Assembly: GCA_037349105.1 (NCBI GenBank)
Contig: JAYJMM010000058.1
Location: 372,001-436,000, forward strand
Direction: 5' to 3'
Source: Limnomonas spitsbergensis
Lineage: Eukaryota > Chlorophyta > Chlorophyceae > Chlamydomonadales
DNA: 64,000 bases
This document shows positions 1 to 12,100 of the stretch, in pieces. The notes beneath the pieces are model-generated. The model made no database searches, was not told the DNA's origin, and was given only the letters and a program-made list of their open reading frames with translations. Made by a program: the position numbers and the translations under genes. Numbering within the stretch: the first letter of the stretch is position 1; the number at the start of each line of letters is the position of its first letter.

Positions 1-45
1 ATTAGCGAATTCCCGTCTCCTCCCCTCCTCCCATTCACCACTTAC

Positions 46-204
46 CGCCAACCTCTTTGCCTCTCCCGTGAGGTCCTCCCCCGTTTGCGCTTCAATGGAG
101 AACTTGAGGGGCGGTGCGGTGGTGTTGGTCTCCCTGTCTCTAAACTCCCGCTTGGCCTCCATCTCCCGCATCTGACCCAGCGGCCTCTCAGGGACTGCTT
201 CAGA
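46..204 (-). CDS. Gene A exon 15 (last seen in window)
   Basis: 53 codons, acceptor ctgccag, donor GCG|gtaagt, phase 0. Encodes a charged helix ([17 protein letters not shown]). The consensus donor implies more exons to the left of position 1. Confidence 0.72.
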
Positions 205-3086
205 CTGGCAGGAGCAGGAGCAGGAGCAGGGGCAGGGGCAGGAGCAGTATGTGAGGACTGCCCTCATTTGGCCCAGCAGTGTCAAGAGACAAGAGCAGGG
301 TCAGGGCAACTTGTGTGGACCTCCCGCATCTGGCCCAGAGGCTTCTCAGGGACTGCTTCAGCCTAGCAAGGGCAGGGGCAGGGGCTTGGGCAGTATGTGG
401 GGACTAGCCTCATTTGGTCCAGCAGCTTCTAGAGACAAGAGTAGGGCACACACAAAAAATATTCAATTGCGGAGCCATGCCCATATAATGTCCAGAGCAG
501 CATCAGCCTGGATCAGGATCAGGAGCAGGGACAAGTGAACCAAAGGGCAACTAAAATGCCGAGGTTGATTGGGTTTTGAAATCCCAGTCAAGACGTATGA
601 CGCTGGATGTTACAAACGGCAATGTGGCATTATGCAAGCACGGCATGCCCTTGCCTTTCTTTGACAGAAATCAGCATTGAGTCACCGATCAAATGGGCAC
701 AGAGTCACACACCCACACATTCACCCGCGCTTGCACACGATGCCTCAGTTCCTTTCCTGGCCCTGTTGCTTCCCCCTCTGCTTGCTCATGCACGAAAAGA
801 AAGAAAAAGGCTCAATTGCGGAGCCATGCCGACACGAGGTTCGTAGGAAGACTCCAGTCCAGAAATGAAAACAAAGTAAGACAACAGAAGGAAATAATTC
901 GAAACATGTCGAGCTAACTTTCCCCCAAAGCCAGGGATAGGCGGAAAGGACGGATCCATAACACACACACATGCATACAAGCACACATGCAGCAGGCGTG
1001 CATGCACTCACGCTGTCATGCACAAACGCTTGTAGTGCTCCACCTGTCCATGTCCTTCCCCCCCCCCTCATTTTCCTGGACCTCTTTCTTCTCCACTACT
1101 ACCGCATGCACACATGCACACGCATGCATTAACACGTGCAGCAATAATGCATGCACACCATACCCCTTCTGTCCAGGCCTTCTCCTCCTCCTCCTCCTCC
1201 TCCTTCACACACATGCAGCACGTACGTCTCAAACCTCTCATACCCATGCCCTCTCCTCCTCCACCCCCTCCATCATATTGCACACACACAACACACACAC
1301 ACACAACACACACAGAGCACACTTGTAGACACACTTGCAGACACACCGACTCTTTGCACCTCGTCTGTCACTGTTGCCCCCCCCTCCGCATCCTCATCCT
1401 CTTCCGCCTCTTCCTCCACGACTGCTGGCGGCGGCAGTGGAGGCCTGCAGGGGAAAATGGGTCGAGTCGATTTTGTGCGGTTAGGTTTTGGTTCGAAGGT
1501 TTTTGGGATCCAGCGTGCAGAGTGTGGGGTTTGGGATGAAGGAGTGTGGGGTTTGGGATGAAGGAGTGTGGGGTTTGGAATGAAGGAGTGTGGGGTTTGG
1601 GATGAAGGAGTGTGGGGTTTGGGATGAAGGAGTGTGGGGTTTAGGATGAAGGAGTGTAGGGTGTGGGATGAAGGAGTGTGGGGTTTGGGATGAAGGAGTG
1701 TGGGGTTTGGAATGAAGGAGTGTGGGGTTTGGGATGAAGGAGTGTGGGGTTTGGGATGAAGGAGTGTGGGGTTTAGGATGAAGGAGTGTAGGGTGTGGGA
1801 TGAAGGAGTGTGGGGTTTGGAATGAAGGAGTGTGGGGTTTGGAATGAAGGAGTGTGGGGTTTGGGATGAAGGAGTGTGGGGTTTAGGATGAAGGAGTGTG
1901 GGGTTTGGGATGAAGGAGTGTGGGGTTTGGAATGAAGGAGTGTGGGGTTTGGGATGAAGGAGTGTGGGGTTTGGGATGAAGGAGTGTGGGGTTTGGGATG
2001 AAGGAGTGTGGGGTTTGGGATGAAGGAGTGTGGGGTTTGGAATGAAGGAGTGTGGGGTTTGGGATGAAGGAGTGTGGGGTTTAGGATGGAGGAGTGTGGG
2101 GTTTGGGATGAAGGAGTGTGGGGTTTGGAATGAAGGAGTGTGGGGTTTGGGATGAAGGAATGTGGGGTTGGGGATGAAGGAATGTGGGGTTTAGGATGAA
2201 GGAGTGCATTGCTTCATTTGGGAGGCTGAAATGCCAACTCCGACAGGCCGTCCCGCGACCGTCAAAGGCACACAAGAGGGCCAAACCTAAATCAGCCTAA
2301 CGTTAGCAGCCCAGTCAGCTTGGCTTGCCAAGCATGGGTCCCCCCGTCGGAGGCCGTAAGTTGGCTGAAGTGCAGCCGAGTCACATACAAAAGTGGGAAC
2401 TGAAGGTATGGATTTTCAAATCTGTCTACAGAGCAATTGCGACAAGCCCCGAAGTGGATCGCCCATCAGTAGAGGGCAAAAAAGTCCAGCCGAACCCACT
2501 CCACCTTCTCCTCCTCATGCTAAGACCCTTCCCTCCTCATGCTCTCCCACCTTGCCCTGACCTCATCCCCCCTCTGTTCCTCATCCTCCCATTCCATAAC
2601 TCCCTCTCTGCTCCTCATCCTCCCCTCCTATAACTCCCTCTCTGCTCCTCATCCTCCCCTCCTATAACTCCCTCTCTGCTCCTCATCCTCCCCTCCCATC
2701 ACTCCCTCTCTGCTCCTCATCCTCCCCTCCCATCACTCCCTCTCTGTTCCTCATCCTCCCCCTCCCATCACTCCCCCTCTGTTCCTCATTCCGCTCCCGA
2801 TCCCTCCCCCCCCTGATCCTCATCCTTCCCCTCCCCTCATGCCATATAAAATCATATCACACAGCCTGGTTTCAGACCCGCCCCCTCCACGTCAGCCTCA
2901 GCTCCTCCCCTCCACTCACTTTTCCTCCTCCACCCCCTCCCCCTCAGCTCCTCCCCTCCACTCACTTTTCCTCCTCCACCCCCTCCCCCTCAGCTCCTCC
3001 CCTCCACTCACTTTTCCTCCTCCGCCCCCCCAGCCCAGCTCCCCCTCTGCTCCTCATCCTGCCCCTCCCCTCCTGCTTCCCCTCCC

Positions 3087-3125
<39 letters not shown>

Positions 3126-6100
3126 CCCTCAGCTCCTCCCTTCCACTCACTTCTCCTCCTCTGCCTCCCAGCCCCAGCTCCCCCTCTGCTCCCCCTCTGC
3201 TCCTCATCCTGCCCCCCCCCCCCCCCCCCCCCTCCCCCTCAGCTCCTCACTTCCACTCACTTCTCCTCCTCCGCCCCCCTAGCCCCAGCTCCCCCTCTGC
3301 TCCCCCTCCCCTCCTGCTCCGCCCCCCCCCTCCCCCTCAGCTCCTCCCTTCCACTCACTTCTCCTCCTCCTCTGAATCACTGTCCAGTGATGACTCTGTG
3401 TCCAGGTCCAATGCGTTGGCTTGCCTAGGGTCCACCTCATCCACCTCCAGCCGGGCGTCAGGGTCACCCTCAGCTATGACCTGCGGGAAGGGAGAGAACA
3501 GGGAGGGGAAGGGGCAGTTGGGGGGAGGGAAGTAGGGGGGGCTCAGTGGGGGGGGAGGAGGGAACCGGTGGGGGTAGGGAGGGAACGAGGGGTGAGGAGG
3601 AAGCAGGGGGTGAGGGCATGGGGGAAGGGAGGGCACAGAAGGGGGGGGCAGGGAGGAGGGGAGGGAGAGGGGGGGGGCATGCAGTGAGGAGCAGTGGGTT
3701 GGGGGGCTGTGGGGTGGGGGAAGGGTGGGAAGGGGCAGCAAACTGCTATTTTTGGATATTCTACAGCATATGAAACTCAATGTGTGAAACAGAGGCCTGC
3801 AGATCAGCTGATCATGCAATGGCTGGTCGAGTGTGCCTTCAAAAAAACAATCTTCTGTCTTCTTCTATCTTTTGAGGTATGGATCTGCGGAATAAGATCC
3901 AGAGCAGCCCCTGCTCCTGACCATGATAGTGTGACCTGGCTGAACCTGTGCCGAACAGTGCTGTAATGTGCTACCATGGTCGAACAACCCGGCTTAGGTT
4001 TTATATTTGAGGGCTTAGGGCTTAGCCTGTGCCATATTGTGCCGTATTGTGCTACCCTGGCAGTAAATCCGGCTTAGCCCGTGCCACGTTGTGCTGAACT
4101 GTGCTATCTTGGTGGAAAAACCCAGCTGAACCAGTGTCACAATGTGCCGTATCGTGCTGCCTTGGTAGTACAATCGGGCTGATCTACTCCGCATCTTGCA
4201 GTCTCATGCTGCCTAGCCCCAGACACATGCATGCGCCGGTCCTTTCCATGCAGCTTTGAAAGCAGTATCAATCCACCCCCACACCTGATCCACACTACCC
4301 TCCACACCCCATACCTGGTCCACACTCCCCCCTCACCAGGTCCACACTCACCTCCATACACCCACACCCGGTCCACACTACCCAACACACCTCCATGCCT
4401 GGTCCAAACTATACCCCTGTCCCACCCTGATCTACTCTAACCCCCACGTCCCATAACCAGTCCACACTACCCCGATGCTTTGTCCACACTGCCCCCCACA
4501 CCCTCACACATAGTCCACACTCCGCCCCACATCTCCACACCTGGTCCACAAACGCCTCCTCCACGTCGTCCTGCTCCGCCTTGGCAGTCACTGCCTCCTC
4601 AATGTCGAAGTGGGTGTCCTCCGAGGCTTTACTCATATTCTCAACCTGAAAGCAGGGGAGGGGTTTTCAGGCCTTTGGGCTACTGGTTTAGGGTTTAGGG
4701 TTTAGGGTTTAGCGGCCACGGTCTCCTCAATGTCAAAGTGGGTGCCGTTACCCATATTCTCAACATAGGCAGTACAGCAGTACAACATGCAAGTGGGTGG
4801 GAAGAGACTGGCAGTACAATGCCGATAAGACCGCGCTCATGCTCTGGGTCAAGAGGCAGGCAGCAGTACAACATGGCATAGTGAGGTTTAAGGAAATAGA
4901 TTCAAGCACCTCCTGCAAATGCCAAAGTGCAAATCCTTTGAGGTCTTGCTCATGTGTCAATCCTATGGACAGTAAGCAGTACAATGCAGTACTTCGAGCT
5001 TCATGAGGAGGGTGCAAAGGGAAGCCGGAAAATAGTCTGAGACAGGCAGTACATGGAGTGAAAGTTTCACACTTTAAGCCCTCCACATGCCCCCCCCCAC
5101 ACCTTGGTGAGGCTGGCCTGTATGGCCGTGAGGCCCTCCACCAGCATCTCCAACGCGTCCGCCGTTCCCGTTAGCGACTGCTTGACCGTGTGCTGGTGGA
5201 TGCCTAGGACCAGAGGGAGTAGGGCGGAGGTCTGCGCCTTGGTGTACATGACCGAGGAGACGAGCTGCTCGCGATCCTCGTTCATCATGTGTAGCTGGGC
5301 GCCATAGTTACGGACCTGGGGGGTGATGGGGGTACGGTTGAGGGGGGTGAATGGGGTACGGGTAAGGGGGGTGAAAGGGGTACGGGTAAGGGGGGTGAAA
5401 GGGGTACGGGTGAGGGGGGTACGGGTGAGGGGGGTGAAAGGGGTACGGGTGAGGGGGTGAATGGGGGTACGGGTGAGGGGGGTACGGGTGATGGGGGTAC
5501 GGGTGAGGGGGGTACGGGTGAGGAGGGTACGGGTGAGGGGGGTACGGGTGAGGGGGGTACGGGTGATGGGGGTACGGGTGAGGGGGGTACGGGTGAGGAG
5601 GGTACGGGTGAGGGGGGTGATGGGGGTACGGGTGATGGGGCGTGAATGGGGTACGGGTGATGGGGGTATGGGTGATGGGGGTACGGGTGAGGGGGGTGAT
5701 GGGGGTACGGGTGAGGGGGGTACGGGTGAGGGGGGTATGGGTGATGGGGGGTGATGGGGTAACGGGTGATGGGGCGTAAATGGGGTACAGGTGATGGGGG
5801 TATGGGTGATGGGGCATAATGGGGTACAGGTGATGGGGGTATGGGTGATGGGGCGTAAATGGGGTACAGGTGATGGGGGTATGGGTGATGGGGCGTAAAT
5901 GGGGTACAGGTGATGGTGGTATGGGTGATGGGGCGTAAAAGGGGTACAGGTGATGGTGGTATGGGTGATGGGGATTAATGGGGTACAGGTGATGGTGGTA
6001 TGGGTGATGGGGCGTAAATGGGGTACAGGTGATGGGGGAACGGGTGATGGGGCATGAATGGGGTACGGGTGATGGGGGAACGGGTGAGGGGGGTGAGGGG

Positions 6101-9100
6101 GGTACGGGTGAGGGGGGTATGGGTGATGGGGCGTTAATGGGGTACGGGTGATGGGGGAACGGGTGAGGGGGGTACGGGTGAGGGGGGTACGGGTGAGGGG
6201 GGTGAATGGGGTACGGGTGATGGGGGTACGGTGAGGGAGGTGAATGGGGTACGGGTGATGGGGGTACGGGTGAGGGGGGTGAACGGGGTACGGGTGATGG
6301 GGGGTGATGGGGGTACGGGTGATGGGGGTAAGGGTGAGGGGGGTGAATGGGGTACGGGTGATGGGGGTACGGGTGAGGGGGGTGAGGGGGGTACGGGTGA
6401 TGGAGGGTGAATGGGATACGGGTGATGGGGGTATGGGTGAGGGGGGTACGGGTGATGGGGGTACGGGTGAGGGGGGTACGGGTGAGGGGGGTACGGGTGA
6501 GGGGGGGTGATGGGGGTACGGGTGATGGGGGGTGAATGGGGTACGGGTGATGGGGGTATGGGTGATGGGGGTACGGTTGAGGGGGGTGAATGGGGTATGG
6601 GTAAGGGGGGTGAAAGGGGTACGGGTAAGGGGGGTGAAAGGGGTACGGGTAAGGAGGGTGAAAGGGGTACGGGTGAGGGGGGTACGGGTGAGGGGGGTGA
6701 AAGGGGTACGGGTGAGGAGGGTACGGGTGAGGGGGGTACGGGTGATGGGGGTACGGGTGAGGGGGGTACGGGTGAGGAGGGTACGGGTGAGGGGGGTACG
6801 GGTGAGGGGGGTACGGGTGAGGGGGGTACGGGTGAGGGGGGTACGGGTGAGGAGGGTACGGGTGAGGGGGGTGATGGGGGTACGGGTGATGGGGCGTGAA
6901 TGGGGTACGGGTGATGGGGGTATGGGTGATGGGGGTACGGGTGAGGGGTGTGATGGGGGTACGGGCGAGGGGGGTACGGGTGAGGGGGGTATGGGTGATG
7001 GGGGGTGATGGGGGTACGGGTGAAGGGGGTACGGGTGATTGGGCGTAAATGTGGTACAGGTGATGGGGGTGTGGGTGATGGGGCGTAAATGGGGTACAGG
7101 TGATGGGGGTATGGGTGATGGGGCGTAAATGGGGTAGAGGTGAATTGGGTACGGGTGATGGGGGTACGGGTGATGGGGGGTGATGGGGGTACGGGTGAAG
7201 GGGGTATGGGTGATGGGGGTACGGGTGATGGGGGGTGAATGGGGTACAGGTGATGGGGGTACGGGTGAAGGGGGTACGGGTGATGGGGGTACGGGTGATG
7301 GGGGGTGAATGGGGTACGGGTGATGGGGGTACGGGTGATGGGGGTACGGGTGAAGGGGGTACGGGTGAATGGGGTACGATTGAATGGGGTACGGGTGATG
7401 GGGGTACGGGTGAAGGGGGTACAGGTGATGGGGGGTGAATGGGGTACAGGTGATGGGGGTACGGGTGAAGGGGGTATGGGTGATGGGGCGTAAATGGGGT
7501 ACAGGTGATGGGGGTATGGGTGATGGGGCGTAAATGGGGTACAGGTGAATTGGGTACGGGTGAGGGGGGTACGGGTGATGGGGGGTGATGGGGGTACGGG
7601 TGAAGGGGGTACGGGTGATGGGGCGTAAATGGGGTACAGGTGATGGTGGTATGGGTGATGGGGCGTAAATGGGGTACAGGTGATAGGGTATGGGTGATGG
7701 GGCATGAATGGGGTACGGGTGAAGGGGGTATGGGTGATGGGGCGTAAATGGGGTACAGGTGAATGGGGGTATGGGTGATGGGGCGTAAATGGGGTACAGG
7801 TGATGGGGGTATGGGTGATGGGGCGTAAATGGGGTACAGGTGAATGGGGTACGGGTGATGGGGCGTGAATGGGGTACATGTGATAGGGTATGGGTGATGG
7901 GGCGAAAATGGGGTACAGGTGATGGGGGTATGGGTGATGGGGCGTAAATGGGGTACAGGTGATGGGGGTATGGGTGATGGGGTGTAAATGGGGTACAGGT
8001 GATGGGGGTACGGGTGATGGGGCGTAAATGGGGTACAGGTGATGGGGGTATGGGTGAAGGGGCGTAAATGGTGTACAGGTGATAGGGTATGGGTGATGGG
8101 GCGTAAATGGGGTACGGGTGAAGGGGGTACGGGTGAAGGGGCGTAAATGGGGTACAGGTAATGGGGGTATGGGTGATGGGGCGTAAATGGGGTACATGTG
8201 ATGGGGGTATGGGTGATGGGGCGTAAATGGGGTACAGGTGAATGGGGTACGGGTGATGGGGCGTAAATGGGGTACAGGTGAATGGGGTACGGGTGATGGG
8301 GCGTGAATGGAGTACAGGTGAATGGGGTACGGGTGACGGGGCGTGAATGGGGTACGGGTGATGGGGGTACGGGTGAGGGGGGTGAATGGGGTACGGGTGA
8401 GGGGGGTACGGGTGAGGGGGGTGATGGGGGTACGGGTGATGGGGGTACGGGTGAGGGGGGTGAGGGGGGTAAGAGTGATGGAGGGTGAATAGGGTACGGG
8501 TGATGGGGGTACGGGTGAGGGGGTACGGGTGAGGGGGGTGATGGGGGTACGGGTGAAGGGGGTACGGGTGATGGGGGGTGAATGGGGTACGGGTGATGGG
8601 GGTACGGGTGAGGGGGGTACGGGTGATGGGGGTACGGGTGAGGGGGGTGAATGGGGTACGGGTGATGGGGGTACGGTGGGGGGGGTGAATGGGGTACGGG
8701 TGATGGGGGTACGGGTGAGGGGGGTGAATGGGGTACGGGTGATGGGGGTACGGGTGAGGGGGGTGAGGGGGGTACGGGTGATGGAGGATGAATGGGATAC
8801 GGGTGATGGGGGTACGGGTGAGGGGGGTACGGGTGAGAGGGGTACGGGTGAGGGGGGTGCGGGTGAGGGGGGTACGGGTGAGGGGGGGTGATGGGGGTAC
8901 GGGTGATGGGGGGTGAATGGGGTACGGGTGATGGGGGTACAGGTGATGGGGGGTGAATGGGGTACGGGTGATGGGGGTACGGGTGAGGGGGGTGAATGGG
9001 GTACGGGTGATGGGGGTACGGGTGAGGGGGCGTAAATGGGGTACAGGTGATGGGGGTATGGGTGATGGGGCGTAAATGGGGTACAGGTGAATGGGGTACA

Positions 9101-12100
9101 GGTGATGGGGTGTGAATGGGGTACAGGTGAATGGGGTACGGGTGACGGGGCGTGAATGGGGTACGGGTGAGGGGGGTGAATGGGTACGGGTGATGGGGGT
9201 ACGGGTGAGGGGGGTACGGGTGAGGGGGGTGATGGGGGTACGGGTGAAGGGGGTACGGGTGATGGGGGGTGAATGGGGTACGGGTGATGGGGGTACGGGT
9301 GAGGGGGGTACGGGTGATGGGGGTACGGGTGAGGTGGGTGAATGTGGTACGGGTGATGGGGGTACGGTGAGGGGGGTGAATGGGGTACGGGTGATGGGGG
9401 TACGGGTGAGGGGGGTGAATGGGGTACGGGTGAGGGGGGTACGGGTGAGGGGGGTGAGGGGGGTACGGGTGATGGAGGGTGAATGGGATACGGGTGATGG
9501 GGGTACGGGTGAGGGGGGTACGGGTGAGGGTGGTACGGGTGAGGGTGGTACGGGTGAGGGGGTACGGGTGAGGGGGGTACGGGTGAGGGGGGGTGATGAG
9601 GGTACGGGTGATGGGGGGTGAATGGGGTACGGGTGATGGGGGTACGGGTGATGGGGGTACGGGTGAGGGGGGTGAATGGGGTACGGGTGATGGGGGGTGA
9701 ATGGGGTACGGGTGATGGGGGTGAATGGGGTACGGGTGATGGGGGTACGGGTGAGGGGGGTGAATGGGGTACGGGTGATGGGGGGTGATGGGGGTACGGG
9801 TGATGGGGGGTGAATGGGGTACGGGTGATGGGGGTACGGGTGAGGGGGGTGAATGGGGTACGGGTTATGGGGGTACGGGTGAGGGGGGTGAGGGGGGTAC
9901 GGGTGATGGGGGGTGAATAGGGTACGGGTGATGGGTGTACGGGTGAGGGGGGTACGGGTGAGGGGGGTGATGGGGGTACGGGTGATGGGGGGTGAATGGG
10001 GTACGGGTGATGGGGGTACGGGTGAGGGGGGTGATGGGGGTACGAGAGAGGGGGGTACGGGTGATGAGGGTACGGGTGATGGGGGTACAGGTGAGGGGGG
10101 TACAGATGAGGGGGGTACGGGTGATGGGGGGTGAATGGGGTACGGGTGATGGGGGTACAGGTGAATGGGGTACGGGTGAGGGGGGTGAATGGGGTACGGG
10201 TGATGGGGGTACGGGTGAGGGGGGTATGGGTAAGGGGGTTACGGGTGAGGGGGGTGAGGAGGGTACAGGTGATGGGGGTACGGGTGATGGGGGTACAGGT
10301 GAGGGGGGTACGGGTGATGGGGGTACGGGTGATGAGGGTACGGGTGATGGGGGTACGGGTGAGGGGGGTACGGGTGATAGGGGTACAGGTGATGGGGGTA
10401 CGGGTGACGGGGCGTGAATGGGGTACGGGTGATGGGGGTACGGGTGAGGGGGGTACGGGTGAGGGGTGTGATGGGGGTACGGGTGAAGGGGGTACAGGTG
10501 ATGGGGGGTGAATGGGGTACGGGTGATGGGGGTACGGGTGAGGGGGGTACGGGTGATGGGGGTACGGGTGAGGGGGGTGAATGGGGTACGGGTGATGGGG
10601 GTACGGTGAGGGGGATGAATGGGGTACGGGTGATGGGGGTACGGGTGAGGGGGGTGAATGGGGTACGGGTGAGGGGGGTACGGGTGAGGGGGGTGAGGGG
10701 GGTACGGGTGATGGAGGGTGAATGGGATACGGGTGATGGGGGTACGGGTGAGGGGGGTACGGGTGAGGGTGGTACGGGTGAGGGGGTACGGGTGATGGGG
10801 GTACGGGTGAGGGGGGGTGATGGGGGTACGGTTGTGGGGGGTGAATGGGGTACGGGTGATGGGGGTAAGGGTGATGGGGGTACGGGTGAGGGGGGTGAAT
10901 GGGGTACGGGTGATGGGGGGTGAATGGGGTACGGGTGATGAGGGTGAATGAGGTACGGGTGATGGGGGTACGGGTGAGGGGGGTGAATGGGGTACGGGTG
11001 ATGGGGGGTGATGGGGGTACGGGTGATGGGGGGTGAATGGGGTACGGGTGATGGGGGTACGGGTGAGGGGGGTGAATGGGGTACGGGTTATGGGGGTACG
11101 GGTGAGGGGGGTGAGGGGGGTACGGGTGATGGGGGGTGAATAGGGTACGGGTGATGGGGGTACGGGTGAGGGGGGTACGGGTGAGGGGGGTGATAGGGGT
11201 ACGGGTGATGGGGGGTGAATGGGGTACGGGTGATGGGGGTACGGGTGAGGGGGGTGATGGGGGTACGGGTGAGGGGGGTACGGGTGATGGGGGTACGGGT
11301 GAGGGGGGTACGGGTGATGGGGGTACGGGTGAGGGGGGTGAATGGGGTACGGGTGATGGGGGTACGGTGAGGGGGATGAATGGGGTACGGGTGATGGGGG
11401 TACGGGTGAGGGGGGTGAATGGGGTACGGGTGAGGGGGGTACGGGTGAGGGGGGTGAGGGGGGTACGGGTGATGGAGGGTGAATGGGATACGGGTGATGG
11501 GGGTACGGGTGAGGGGGGTACGGGTGAGGGTGGTACGGGTGAGGGGGTACGGGTGAGGGGGGTACGGGTGAGGGGGGGTGATGGGGGTACGGTTGTGGGG
11601 GGTGAATGGGGTACGGGTGATGGGGGTAAGGGTGATGGGGGTACGGGTGAGGGGGGTGAATGGGGTACGGGTGATGGGGGGTGAATGGGGTACGGGTGAT
11701 GAGGGTGAATGAGGTACGGGTGATGGGGGTACGGGTGAGGGGGGTGAATGGGGTACGGGTGATGGGGGGTGATGGGGGTACGGGTGATGGGGGGTGAATG
11801 GGGTACGGGTGATGGGGGTACGGGTGAGGGGGGTGAATGGGGTACGGGTTATGGGGGTACGGGTGAGGGGGGTGAGGGGGGTACGGGTGATGGGGGGTGA
11901 ATAGGGTACGGGTGATGGGGGTACGGGTGAGGGGGGTACGGGTGAGGGGGGTGATGGGGGTACGGGTGATGGGGGGTGAATGGGGTACGGGTGATGGGGG
12001 TACGGGTGAGGGGGGTGATGGGGGTACGGGTGAGGGGGGTACGGGTGATGGGGGTACGGGTGAGGGGGGTACGGGTGATGGACTGATGGGGGTACGGGTG

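Noticed and set aside
4680..4714. Chromosome end suggested by TTTAGGG repeats here and elsewhere
   Set aside because: Tracts are short, in both orientations, and sit inside introns with coding exons on both sides.
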